Shown here piece after piece: positions 15,455 through 24,432 of a stretch of 38,952 bases of DNA. A program made the position numbers and the translations under genes. The notes under the pieces are model-generated. The model had not been told where the DNA came from. It saw only the letters and a list, made by a program, of their open reading frames with translations, and made no database searches. The DNA lies in NCBI GenBank assembly GCA_018819065.1, contig JAHJQL010000083.1, positions 1 through 38,952 on the forward strand, written 5' to 3'. This stretch comes from Nanobdellota archaeon (GTDB taxonomy: Archaea; Nanobdellota; Nanobdellia; Woesearchaeales; GCA-2686295). Within the stretch, counting starts at the first letter, position 1; every line of letters begins with the position of its first letter.

Positions 15455-18400
15455 AAAAATAGGACAGCTGGAAAAAGAACTAAAACTCCTGCATAGCTCA
15501 AAAGCTGCACTCCTAAATGAGAAAAAGAAGAAAAACATAACCAAAGAAGACTACGAATTCCACAAAACAATAAAAACAAACGAAGAAACAAAAAAAGCCT
15601 ACCACAAACACCTAGAAAAGAAAATAACAGAAGCAAAGAAGATACAACAAGAAAGAAGAGAAAGACAAAACTATAAAGACAAAAAACCAGTGATAATACT
15701 AGCAATAGGACTAATAATCATACTAAGCATAATAGCAATAACCAACTATGAAGGAATAACAGGATTTGCAACCTACACAAGAGAAAAAACGACAATTCTA
15801 GACATAAACCAAACATTTACAGAAAACAGCGAACTAGAACTAAACATCACAAACGCAACAAGCCTAACAATCACAGGAGAAATAATAGGAGAAGGAAGAG
15901 CAAGAGTACTCTTAGAAGTAAACGGAAGTCTACTAACAGTAATGGACAAACAAACAACAAAGAAAACAGGAACAAACATAATAACAGGACTAGTAGTTGG
16001 AGGAGGAGAAACAGAACAGCCAACAATAGAGACAAATACAACAACAATAGAAACAACGCAACAAAACGAAACAGAACAAGAAAATATAACAACTGATGTT
16101 CCAACTCAAAACATAACTGAAACAAACATAAGCATAACAACAAACGTCACAGAAAACATAAGCACAAACATAACAACGTCTCCGACGTTGAACATTAGCC
16201 AAGAGGCTAACATAACAGAGTCTCCAACGTTGAACGTTAGCGAAACTAACATTACACAATCTCCGGTTGTGAACATTAGTCAAGAAACTAATGTAACTGA
16301 AGTTCCAGTTCTGAACATTAGTGAAACTAACGTAACAACGTCTCCAACGTTGAACATTAGCCAAGAGACTAACGTAACAGAAATACCTATTGTAAACATC
16401 ACAGAAAATATAAGCATAAACATAAGTGAGAATATCACAGAAATTCCACTCCTAAACATCACCGAAGCCAACGTCACAACAACCTTCAAAGATGAATGCG
16501 TAGAAACGTGCATAGCAGAAATACCAACCGGCAAACTAATAATACAACTAGAAGGAGTGTCGCTAAGAATAGAAAGCATAAAATACAAACAAAAAATAGA
16601 TAATAAACCACCATTCCAAACAAAAGCAATAGAAAACATAACATTCTACAACACATACGAACTAGACGCATCAACATACTTCAAAGACCCAGAAAACGAC
16701 ACACTAATCTACGACATAAAAGGAATTACCGCAGTAGACACTGAAGTCAAAGGAAACAAAATAATATTTACCACCAACAACACAGGAACATACGAAACAT
16801 TCCTATACGCAACAGACGGAGAAAGCCTAGTAAAAAGCAACACATTCACAATAACAGTAGGAACAGAAAACATCACAGAGATAAACCAAACACTCGTAAT
16901 AGAAGAAAACACAACACAATACGACGCAGTAATAAACCAGCCAGTCAAATGGAAGAAAACAATAAAAGTGCTTGCAAACGAGACAAACGAGACAATAATA
17001 AGACTCCCAGAAGAAGCAAAAAACATCAAAGTAACAGAAGAACCAAGCCAAATAGAAGTGCCGACGACAAAGATAAGTGTGGTAGAAAACAACACCAGAA
17101 AAAAACTAGAACAATACGAAACAGAAAAAGCAATCAAAGACATAAATAAAGAACTAGAAACAGCCAGCCCAAAAACCGCAAAAGAACTGCAAACAGAACT
17201 AAACAAACTACAAACAAAACAACAAAACCTAATCACAGGACAAGCAATAACACAAACAAAAGAAGGAATACTAACAAGACTAATGAGAAAAGCAGGGGAA
17301 TACTTCAAGAACAACCAAATAACTGGAAGAGTAATACAAGAAATCCCAGAAGCAAAAATTGAAAAAGGAATAATAAAAGACGAGAAAAAAGAAGAAAAGA
17401 AAGAAGAGAAAAAAGACAAAGAAAAAAACAACGAAACAACAGAAACACCAATAAACATAAGTCAAAACAATACAACACCACCAACACAAAACATCACAAC
17501 ACCTCCAACGTTGAACATTAGCCAAGAGGCTAACATAACAACGTCTCCAACGTTGAACATTAGCGAAACTAACATAACAACGTCTCCAACGTTGAACATT
17601 AGCCAAGAGGCTAACATAACAACGTCTCCAACGTTGAACATTAGCCAAGAGGCTAACGTAACCACGAACATTACAACAAACATAAGCACAAACATTACAA
17701 CCAACATTACAGAAAACATAACAACAAACACAACCACCAACACAAGCACAAACATAACAACGTCTCCGACGTTGAACATTAGCCAAGAGGCTAACATAAC
17801 AGAGTCTCCAACTCTAAATATTAGCGAAACTAATGTAACAACAAACATAACTCCAGACATAAACATAAGCACAAACACAACAATCAACGCCACAGATAAC
17901 ACAACCATAAACATAACAGAAATCCCCATTGTCAACATTAGCGAAGAAAACATAAGCACAACAATAAATGAAACAGGCATAGACCTAATAATAGAACACA
18001 ACGAAACAAGCTACACGATAGAATACGAAACAGAAGCACCAAGACTAACAGAACAACAAATAAACCCGTACAAAACAATAATAACAATAACATCATACAC
18101 ACACTACCAAAACATACTAACATTCACAAACCTAACAACACCAGCGCCAAAAGAAAACATAGCACTCTACTGGATCCAAAACGGAACAAAGACCAGATTT
18201 GAAAACGTAACACACATAGACGAAGACGAAGACGGACTAATAGACGTTTTAGAATGGGTAACACCACACCTGTCAAACCAGACATTTGAAATAATAATAA
18301 CAGTGTTAAATGTTCAAAGCTACCCACTAGTAGGTGGATACTGGACGGTGATGCTAAACACATCTGGAGAAGCAAACCTAGAAATAATCCCTTATGACTT

Positions 18401-21400
18401 AACAACCTTTTGGCCCGAGCCAAACGATTACGGAGACTTAGAAAACGACTTAGAATTCCAAGACTTCCTATGCGGAAACGAATCAAAGAAAACAGATGTG
18501 TGGATAACAACGCATTACACCTGTCTAAACAACACGCTAGAAATAGACGGAACAACAAACTGCTACAGCCAAGACAACAAGACATTTGTCAACTACACAG
18601 AACTAATGAACACCAGCCTATCAGTCAACATAACATCACTATACCTATACAACTACACCTGCGATGAGATATCATACCTACAAGACATCGTCAAAACACC
18701 AGGCGGACATCACATATTATTCGAATTTGGACCAAGCAACGCAACAGCACACAACTGGGCAGTTAAAAACGCGACATCAGTAACAGAAAACGCGACTATA
18801 AGCATTAGAAGACCAAGCGGAAACCTAACAAGCATAACAGGGGCATACATGTACTTAGACTCAACACAAGCAAACACAGAAACCTGGCATAACACCACTT
18901 GGAAGTACAACTATTCAAAAGACTGCGCAGAAGAAGGAGACTACCAAGTATACTCAGAACTATTAAGCCTAGGAAACAGCAACGCCGAAAAAGACACCAC
19001 AGCCATAAGTGAAGCAATAACTATGTGGGTCAACCCATGCCAGATATACGGAAACACATACGTCAACTGCACAGTACACGTAAAAAGTAAAAACACAAAT
19101 GCAGATAAAACATTTGGCGGACGATTAGACATGCTGAATAGTAACTGCAACATCACAAACGTTTCAGGAGACCAAAACAACTACTGGACCTCAGATGGAC
19201 AAAACGCTTGCACTGCACCAGAGTGTGGAACGTACATAGAATTCTACCACGCCGTAGGCACAAGCGACAACACCGACCAGACAAACTTCACAATCCAATG
19301 CGACGACGGACCAGATGACAACACACCAATGATGATGAACATCAGCCAGACATGCGGACCAAGCAGCTGCGGACAAGCAACAAGTGCACTAGGCGGATAC
19401 GACGACTGCGCAAACCCAACATGCACCGACGGATACACATACATCGGAAACGACAGCGTTGAATCCTTAGGAGGATTTGAATTAATGAACTATGAGATAG
19501 GAATACTAGACACCTTTGGCTGGAGCACAACAACCACTTACAACATCAACTGGGACAGCAGCCAAGAAGACTGCAACTGCTACAAAGGAGCAGGCTACTG
19601 GGCACTAGGAGGAGACGTAAACACCTGCTGCCAAGACGACGCAAACGAAAACAAAACTAGTAGAATAGCATCAGCAACCATGGACAATGGATACGCAACA
19701 AACAGTAGCGACATCGCCTGCTGCAACGCACACGCAAAATGCGTAGATGACAATGCATGCTACGCAAACGCGTCAGTAAGCCAAGACGCAGACAGCGATT
19801 CAGACAACGACTACTGCAACGCAGGAACATGGTACGACTGCAACGCAGATGCACAGTGCGGAAGTGGATACTACTGCAGTGCAAACGACTGTTTAGCATC
19901 AAGCATGAACGTGACATTTGTCAGCCCAACACCAGCAAATGGCTCAAGACAAATAAGCAACTCAGTAACGATAAACGTAACAGTAGTTTCAGTTGGAAGC
20001 AACGTAAGCAGCTGCACACTACAATGGCAAGGAGCAAACGAGACAATGACAAAAGTAGGCAGCGGAACAAGCGTAACCTGCAACACAACAAAAGCAACGA
20101 CAGACGGAGTAACATACACATACAAAGTATTTGCAAACAACACAGTAGGACTAACAAGCAACACAACCACAAGAAGCTTTATTGAAAACACCAAACCAAG
20201 CACAAACAATGTAGTTCTAACAAGCAGCAGCGGTAACAATTACACAACAGACAACCTAACAGTAAGCATGACAAGTACAGATGCAGAAACAGACATAATC
20301 ACAAACATCACAGACTGGAGAGTGGGAGGAACAAGCATAGCAGTCCTAAACATGCCATTTGACACGAATATTTCATCAACAACAACAGGAGCTGTTAAGG
20401 ATTATTCAACATTCGGGAATAACGGAACAGCATATAGTGGTTCAAATGTTTGTGTTAATGAATATAATGAATTATTAACTAATGGGGGTATGGAAAGTGC
20501 ATCAGGAGGCCTGGCTACAGGATGGAGTACTGCAAAAACTGAGCCGGGAACAATGACACCATCTGATGCTGAATCAGGAAATATTTTTGTAGGTATTCGT
20601 AGTCAGAAAATTGTTTATACAGATGTGGGTCATGCAAGATTTACTCAAGGTATTAGTGTACCAAATAATACTCGATATCATTTCCGTGCAACATATAAGG
20701 CATCATCAGGCGGATCACAAAATATTCTTGGAGTATATGATAAATCAGGTGGAGGTCAGGGATCACTCTTCAGTCAGGCACTTACAAGTGATGATACTTG
20801 GCGTACAATGGATATCTATTTCACGACACCATCTGATTCTGCAGGCACGGGATACATTGATGTTCCACGTGTCGATTCATTGACAGGAACAGTAACTATA
20901 TACATTGATGAAGTATCACTACGCGAAGTTTGTCCGACATATACCACAGGAAAAGTTGGAGGAGCGTATAGTTTTGATGGAACAAATGATTATATTAATA
21001 TCCCTATTTCAAATAGTCTAAAAGTTCAAAACACATTAACTTTAGAGGCATGGGTTTATCCTAATAATTATAATGGTGATATAATTATTCTTGGACAAAG
21101 CGCGTATTATCTGACTGTCGGTGGAAGTGGCCAGTTGCAAACTTATTGGTATGGAAAATCAAATGAAGGATATCATTCAACTTCCGCTAATGCAGTACCA
21201 ACAAGTCAATGGACACACATAGTTGCAGTATGGAGTGAAACAGATGTTAAACTTTACATAAATAAACAATTAAACAAAACAGTATCAAATATTACAGGAA
21301 GCGGAAATAATGCCACAACTAGAGTTTGGATAGGAGCAGAATATGATGGAACTACAAGACAATTCAACGGTTCCATCGACGAGGTCCGCATCTACAACCG

Positions 21401-22286
21401 TTCTCTCTCTGCTGAAGAAATCACTGTCAACTACAACGCCGGCCTTGCTGGCCGCCAGCCTACAACTCTTGCCAGCAATGAAACTATTAAAGGAGATGTT
21501 TGGACTGTTGCTGTGACTCCTAACGACAAATATGAAGATGGAACTACAGTTACTAGCAACTCATTAGTCATTGTTAACTCTGCTCCAAACATTACTTTGC
21601 TTACTCCAACAAATGGCCAGACTTTGACTTCGTACACTAATAGAACTCCAAGGTTTACATGGAATGGCAGTGATGCTGATAATGATTCTTTGACTTACAC
21701 TATTTGGATTTCAACGAATTCAGCATTCACAGCTATTAACCAAACATCATCTGGATTAACAGATCAAAACTACACAGCAAGCGATGTTGGAGTTGACACC
21801 GTCTATTACTGGAAAGTCGAAGCTTACGACAGCACAACCAGAACTAACAGCTCAACATTCAACTTCACGTTGCAGTCTTACGAGGCTATTAGCCTTGTTA
21901 ATGCAAGCGTCAACTTCAGCACTGTCAACCTAGGTTATGAGGATAACACGACTGATAATAGTCCTTGGCCTTTGAGGATTATGAACAGCGGAAACGTCTA
22001 CGTCAACTTAACGATTAATGCCAGCGCTCTTTGGGTTGATCCTGTTGCGCCTCTTGGAACTAACTATTACAGATTCAAAGCCGACAACGTAACAGGAGAA
22101 GCAGGAGCATTTAACTACAGCGCTTCAACAACATCTTGGACTAACATGTCTGCAACACCAATTAGTTTGCTTAAGAGTTTAGACTTCCACGATGTGACTG
22201 ACGAGGCAGAGATAGACTTATACATCAAAGTTCCATTAAACGAACCAGCAGGTGGTAAAACATCAACAATAACAATTTCAAGCTAG
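15438..22286 (+). CDS. Giant modular cell-surface protein (2282 aa)
   Basis: Start ATG with AGGAGG at 15428-15433. Order of parts: cytoplasmic charged coiled coil (1-82), one TM helix (84-102), GITGFATYTREK, then an external region. That region has sequon repeats (about 248-320), a cadherin/dystroglycan-like domain (LDASTYFKDPENDTLIYDI, about 413-475), Lys/Glu-rich helices, and a second sequon repeat block (about 689-803). Next are two Cys-rich stretches (about 1000-1500). A LamG-like lectin domain (about 1637-2005) is interrupted by a CBM4/9-like carbohydrate-binding module (about 1675-1833). A fibronectin-III-like domain (about 2050-2150) and a beta-rich C-terminal domain follow. With no C-terminal anchor it should stand as a signal-anchored fibre, heavily N-glycosylated. 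An adhesin or sheath role is inference. Codon use changes sharply within the gene. Confidence 0.85.
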   Translation: MEELSKKIGQLEKELKLLHSSKAALLNEKKKKNITKEDYEFHKTIKTNEETKKAYHKHLEKKITEAKKIQQERRERQNYKDKKPVIILAIGLIIILSIIAITNYEGITGFATYTREKTTILDINQTFTENSELELNITNATSLTITGEIIGEGRARVLLEVNGSLLTVMDKQTTKKTGTNIITGLVVGGGETEQPTIETNTTTIETTQQNETEQENITTDVPTQNITETNISITTNVTENISTNITTSPTLNISQEANITESPTLNVSETNITQSPVVNISQETNVTEVPVLNISETNVTTSPTLNISQETNVTEIPIVNITENISINISENITEIPLLNITEANVTTTFKDECVETCIAEIPTGKLIIQLEGVSLRIESIKYKQKIDNKPPFQTKAIENITFYNTYELDASTYFKDPENDTLIYDIKGITAVDTEVKGNKIIFTTNNTGTYETFLYATDGESLVKSNTFTITVGTENITEINQTLVIEENTTQYDAVINQPVKWKKTIKVLANETNETIIRLPEEAKNIKVTEEPSQIEVPTTKISVVENNTRKKLEQYETEKAIKDINKELETASPKTAKELQTELNKLQTKQQNLITGQAITQTKEGILTRLMRKAGEYFKNNQITGRVIQEIPEAKIEKGIIKDEKKEEKKEEKKDKEKNNETTETPINISQNNTTPPTQNITTPPTLNISQEANITTSPTLNISETNITTSPTLNISQEANITTSPTLNISQEANVTTNITTNISTNITTNITENITTNTTTNTSTNITTSPTLNISQEANITESPTLNISETNVTTNITPDINISTNTTINATDNTTINITEIPIVNISEENISTTINETGIDLIIEHNETSYTIEYETEAPRLTEQQINPYKTIITITSYTHYQNILTFTNLTTPAPKENIALYWIQNGTKTRFENVTHIDEDEDGLIDVLEWVTPHLSNQTFEIIITVLNVQSYPLVGGYWTVMLNTSGEANLEIIPYDLTTFWPEPNDYGDLENDLEFQDFLCGNESKKTDVWITTHYTCLNNTLEIDGTTNCYSQDNKTFVNYTELMNTSLSVNITSLYLYNYTCDEISYLQDIVKTPGGHHILFEFGPSNATAHNWAVKNATSVTENATISIRRPSGNLTSITGAYMYLDSTQANTETWHNTTWKYNYSKDCAEEGDYQVYSELLSLGNSNAEKDTTAISEAITMWVNPCQIYGNTYVNCTVHVKSKNTNADKTFGGRLDMLNSNCNITNVSGDQNNYWTSDGQNACTAPECGTYIEFYHAVGTSDNTDQTNFTIQCDDGPDDNTPMMMNISQTCGPSSCGQATSALGGYDDCANPTCTDGYTYIGNDSVESLGGFELMNYEIGILDTFGWSTTTTYNINWDSSQEDCNCYKGAGYWALGGDVNTCCQDDANENKTSRIASATMDNGYATNSSDIACCNAHAKCVDDNACYANASVSQDADSDSDNDYCNAGTWYDCNADAQCGSGYYCSANDCLASSMNVTFVSPTPANGSRQISNSVTINVTVVSVGSNVSSCTLQWQGANETMTKVGSGTSVTCNTTKATTDGVTYTYKVFANNTVGLTSNTTTRSFIENTKPSTNNVVLTSSSGNNYTTDNLTVSMTSTDAETDIITNITDWRVGGTSIAVLNMPFDTNISSTTTGAVKDYSTFGNNGTAYSGSNVCVNEYNELLTNGGMESASGGLATGWSTAKTEPGTMTPSDAESGNIFVGIRSQKIVYTDVGHARFTQGISVPNNTRYHFRATYKASSGGSQNILGVYDKSGGGQGSLFSQALTSDDTWRTMDIYFTTPSDSAGTGYIDVPRVDSLTGTVTIYIDEVSLREVCPTYTTGKVGGAYSFDGTNDYINIPISNSLKVQNTLTLEAWVYPNNYNGDIIILGQSAYYLTVGGSGQLQTYWYGKSNEGYHSTSANAVPTSQWTHIVAVWSETDVKLYINKQLNKTVSNITGSGNNATTRVWIGAEYDGTTRQFNGSIDEVRIYNRSLSAEEITVNYNAGLAGRQPTTLASNETIKGDVWTVAVTPNDKYEDGTTVTSNSLVIVNSAPNITLLTPTNGQTLTSYTNRTPRFTWNGSDADNDSLTYTIWISTNSAFTAINQTSSGLTDQNYTASDVGVDTVYYWKVEAYDSTTRTNSSTFNFTLQSYEAISLVNASVNFSTVNLGYEDNTTDNSPWPLRIMNSGNVYVNLTINASALWVDPVAPLGTNYYRFKADNVTGEAGAFNYSASTTSWTNMSATPISLLKSLDFHDVTDEAEIDLYIKVPLNEPAGGKTSTITISS
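16180..16389 (+). repeat. Tandem sequon repeats, block 1
   Basis: Coding repeats start at 16180, 16222, 16261, 16303 and 16342, alternating 42- and 39-nt periods. They encode 14- and 13-residue units of the type SPTLNISQEANITE and SPTLNVSETNITQ. Each unit carries two N-glycosylation sequons (NxS/NxT). The middle copies are diverged (VVNISQ, VLNISE). Confidence 0.85.
17503..17847 (+). repeat. Tandem sequon repeats, block 2
   Basis: The same unit returns about 1.1 kb downstream, starting at 17503, 17545, 17584, 17626, 17764 and 17806, again with 42/39-nt spacing. The gap 17665-17763 is filled by shorter NITTN/NISTN units. The core CTCCAACGTTGAACATTAGC is identical in several copies of both blocks, with acg and ttg codons otherwise uncommon in this gene. 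This points to recent duplication or gene conversion. Confidence 0.85.
20365..21700 (+). other. Segment of foreign-looking codon usage inside the giant gene
   Basis: Up to about 20360 the gene uses aac, gac, aca, cta and aga almost exclusively. From about 20365 to 21360 (first LamG strand, CBM-like insert, LamG body) it switches to aat, gat, ggt and cgt. From about 21361 to 21700 it switches again to C/T-rich codons such as ctc, tct, cgc and gcc. The changes follow protein-module borders, as expected if modules were acquired by recombination from another gene or organism. Confidence 0.7.
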
Positions 22287-22297
22287 GAACGTGCATT

Positions 22298-23461
22298 TTG
22301 TTTTTACTAATAGTCTCAACTAGCGCAAGCGCTATTGGTGTTGGGCCAGTATTCACAAGGATTGATTTTGAACCAAACTTTGCCAAAGAATACGAGTTCA
22401 CTATATACAACAACGACAAGATAAACTTCAACGCAGAGCTAAGTATTAGTGGAGAATTAAAAGACTACATAACTATGGATACCACTAGCTTAGTTTTCAA
22501 AGCAGACGAAGAGTCAAAAACAGTTTCATTCACAGTAAACCTTCCAAGAGACATTCCTCCTGGAGAATACGAATCAAGAATTACCATAAAAGAAGCATCC
22601 GAGTCCAGCTCCATGATTGGAGCAGTAGCAGCCGTATCACACAAACTAACACTAACAGTTCCAAAACACGGAAAATACATCAAAATAACAACCATTAAAG
22701 ACGACAAAAAAATAGTTGTTACAATAAAAAATATTGGTTTAAAAGAAGTTGAAAAAATAGAACTAACAAACAACATATTCAGCGAAATAGACTCAAACAA
22801 TTATTCTAACATCATAAACAATTTATTGCCTGATCAAGATTACAACTTCACAATAAGCCTCAATCAAACATCAGGAATATACTCTCATAACATACTACTA
22901 AACTATGATGGGTTAATTAAGAACATCACCGAAACAATAATCATCGGAAGAATAAACATCACAATAAACAACCTAACAATCAAAAACTTCAAACTAGGAG
23001 AAATAAACCAACTAGACATCACACTAACAACTGATTGGAACCAACCAATAGACAATTTAATTGCAGAAGTAGATGTTTTCAAAAACAAAGAACTAATAAC
23101 CACTATAAAAGGCCCAACAACAACAATTGAAAAAAATAAAACTTTAGAATTATTCATAGACACAAAAGATTACTCTGAAGGAGAATACAAATTCGTAACA
23201 AAAGTTTTGAGAAACAAAGAATTAGTCTCACAAAAAGAGTTCTTATTAACACTCAAAAAAAGCGAAGTAGTTACACAGAAGAAACTCCCATTAGAAATCA
23301 TCATACTTTCAATAATTGTATTGGTCTTGGCACTAATAATACTACTATTTGAGAAGAGAAAAAAGAAGAAAGAAGAAACAACAACAAAAGAAAAAGACGA
23401 AGAAAAAGAAACACCAATAGAAGAAACAGAAAAAAATATTAAGACGGAAAAAAAAAAATAG
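22298..23461 (+). CDS. Membrane-anchored Ig-like surface protein
   Basis: 387 residues from TTG 22298, with AGGA 22285-22288 about 9 nt upstream. The signal peptide is short (FLLIVSTSASA), and the frame is closed by a TAA at about 22256, so the N-terminus is slightly uncertain. The external part has at least two Ig-like domains: FTIYNNDKINFNAELSISGE..., then NLPRDIPPGEYESRITIKE, then ITIKNIGLKEVEKIEL. A TM helix (about 331-351) precedes a highly charged Lys/Glu cytoplasmic tail. The first domain is clearly related to those of 24433-25605 and 25602-26024 (the 'G-E-L-K-x-Y-I/L-T' strand and 'P-x-x-I-x-P-G' turn). It follows the giant gene by 11 nt, so it is probably in its operon and may be a partner of that protein. 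Confidence 0.75.
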   Translation: MFLLIVSTSASAIGVGPVFTRIDFEPNFAKEYEFTIYNNDKINFNAELSISGELKDYITMDTTSLVFKADEESKTVSFTVNLPRDIPPGEYESRITIKEASESSSMIGAVAAVSHKLTLTVPKHGKYIKITTIKDDKKIVVTIKNIGLKEVEKIELTNNIFSEIDSNNYSNIINNLLPDQDYNFTISLNQTSGIYSHNILLNYDGLIKNITETIIIGRINITINNLTIKNFKLGEINQLDITLTTDWNQPIDNLIAEVDVFKNKELITTIKGPTTTIEKNKTLELFIDTKDYSEGEYKFVTKVLRNKELVSQKEFLLTLKKSEVVTQKKLPLEIIILSIIVLVLALIILLFEKRKKKKEETTTKEKDEEKETPIEETEKNIKTEKKK

Positions 23462-23466
23462 AAAAG

Positions 23467-23488
23467 TTTAAATATCAGAATATTTAAA
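23467..23488 (+). promoter_or_regulatory. Promoter with a perfect palindrome over the TATA box
   Basis: TTTAAATAT and ATATTTAAA form a perfect 9-bp inverted repeat separated by CAGA. The left half overlaps a TATA-like GTTTAAATA at 23466-23474. Transcription would begin near 23497, just ahead of the 76-residue gene at 23521. The dyad may be an operator or simply two TATA elements in opposite orientation. Confidence 0.45.
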
Positions 23489-23520
23489 GAGAAGTTAATA
23501 AAAAAATAGAGAATAAAAAA

Positions 23521-23751
23521 ATGAGCGAACAAATATCTAAACACACAATAGCTGTTTTAGTCATTCTCACAGTGGTCGTTTCTTTTTTAGGCACGTGGAC
23601 TGTGATGAATGAAGTCAACAAAGTCAAGGTCGACAGCAGCGTCAGCAAGAGTTCACCAACTGAGCAATATGCCAGCAGTGGAAAGGTGACATTAAACATC
23701 ATCGACCCTGAGACAACGAGAGGAAGAGTCACATTAGACATAAAAGGATGA
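23521..23751 (+). CDS. Small signal-anchored surface protein (pilin-sized)
   Basis: 76 residues: short polar N-terminus, one hydrophobic segment (about 10-28) and a small exposed part of about 48 residues ending in beta-type GKVTLNIIDPETTRGRVTLDIKG. The SSGKVTLNI phrase resembles post-membrane sequences of the next protein (AGTATLTV) and of the 667-residue protein (SGTITLGI). It lies 17 nt before the 205-residue gene, and the two probably form an operon. It may be a minor fibre subunit or partner; function not known. Confidence 0.65.
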   Translation: MSEQISKHTIAVLVILTVVVSFLGTWTVMNEVNKVKVDSSVSKSSPTEQYASSGKVTLNIIDPETTRGRVTLDIKG

Positions 23752-23768
23752 ATGAGGTATGAAACAAA

Positions 23769-24386
23769 ATGGAAGAATCTAACAAGACATTAGCACTTTT
23801 GCTCGTGGCAGCAATAGTTGTTTCACTAGGTGGAACAATAGTTAGTTTGAACAAATTAGGACAGCTTGAAACAATGACTGGAAGAGCAGTAGCGGGAACA
23901 GCGACTTTGACTGTCAACGCAACAGCAACACTTGACGTGACTGATACAACGATAGTATTTGGCTCAGGATCGCTAAGCGCTGGAAACGATACCTGCACAT
24001 TGAGCTCTAACGCAAGCGCAGTCTCACCAGCAGGTTGTGGAACATGGACCTGGACTACAGGAGACAGATTCGTCTTTGATAACGTTGGAAGCGCAAGCAT
24101 AACAGTAACCATACAATCAAACGCGACAGCAGCACAATTCATCGGCGGAACAAGCCCAGGATTTAAGTATTACTGCGCAGATACTGAAGGTGATGCTGGA
24201 GGAGAGGGATATCCGCTTGGCAGCACATGGACTGACTTTTCAGGCTCGGCAGGACAGGGTTGTGTAACAGGTTTGAAAGCAGAAGCAGTTAATGATAGTG
24301 CAGGAATGTATGTACAAGCAACAATTGGACTGGGCGCTAGTGGAGCCAAGTCAGCTACGATTACATTCTCAGCAACAGCAAGCTAA
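23769..24386 (+). CDS. Signal-anchored surface protein, pilin-like
   Basis: 205 residues with GAGGT at 23754-23758 ten nt before the ATG. A hydrophobic segment at 8-25 (LALLLVAAIVVSLGGTIV) is followed by LGQLETMTGRAVAGTATLTVNATATLDV. The rest is a Thr/Ser/Ala/Gly-rich beta domain with cysteines (DTCTL, AGCGTW, YYCADTEG, QGCVTG) and several sequons. The N-terminus resembles archaeal pilins in size and position of the helix, but I see no clear class III signal cleavage site. The GC-richer, compositionally regular coding suggests high expression. Probably an abundant fibre or surface subunit. Confidence 0.7.
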   Translation: MEESNKTLALLLVAAIVVSLGGTIVSLNKLGQLETMTGRAVAGTATLTVNATATLDVTDTTIVFGSGSLSAGNDTCTLSSNASAVSPAGCGTWTWTTGDRFVFDNVGSASITVTIQSNATAAQFIGGTSPGFKYYCADTEGDAGGEGYPLGSTWTDFSGSAGQGCVTGLKAEAVNDSAGMYVQATIGLGASGAKSATITFSATAS

Positions 24387-24396
24387 AAACCACAAA

Positions 24397-24420
24397 TTTT
24401 TTATTTTATATTATTTTTTT
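24397..24420 (+). terminator. T-rich transcription terminator
   Basis: A long T-tract interrupted only by a few A residues follows the stop of the 205-residue gene. U-rich stretches of this kind terminate archaeal transcription. The next gene starts 12 nt further on. Confidence 0.5.
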
Positions 24421-24432
24421 AATTCTTTAAAA

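Noticed and set aside
16180-17847. Regular repeats considered as a CRISPR array.
   Set aside because: The units are in frame, multiples of three, without unique spacers, and lie wholly inside one coding region.
15329-19917. Many long minus-strand open frames opposite the giant surface-protein gene, rich in Val/Leu/Phe/Cys.
   Set aside because: They are shadows of strongly biased plus-strand codons (aca, aac, ata). Repeats in them merely mirror the sequon repeats, and no start signals are seen.
19757-20185. 142-codon plus-strand frame, Arg/Lys/Gln-rich.
   Set aside because: It is an alternative frame of the giant gene's aac/aca-rich codons. Low-complexity translation and no ribosome binding site.
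24292-24432. Upstream extension of the 390-aa gene to an ATG at 24292.
   Set aside because: It would read through the 3' end of the 205-aa gene and a T-rich terminator in another frame. The ATG at 24433 directly precedes a proper signal peptide.
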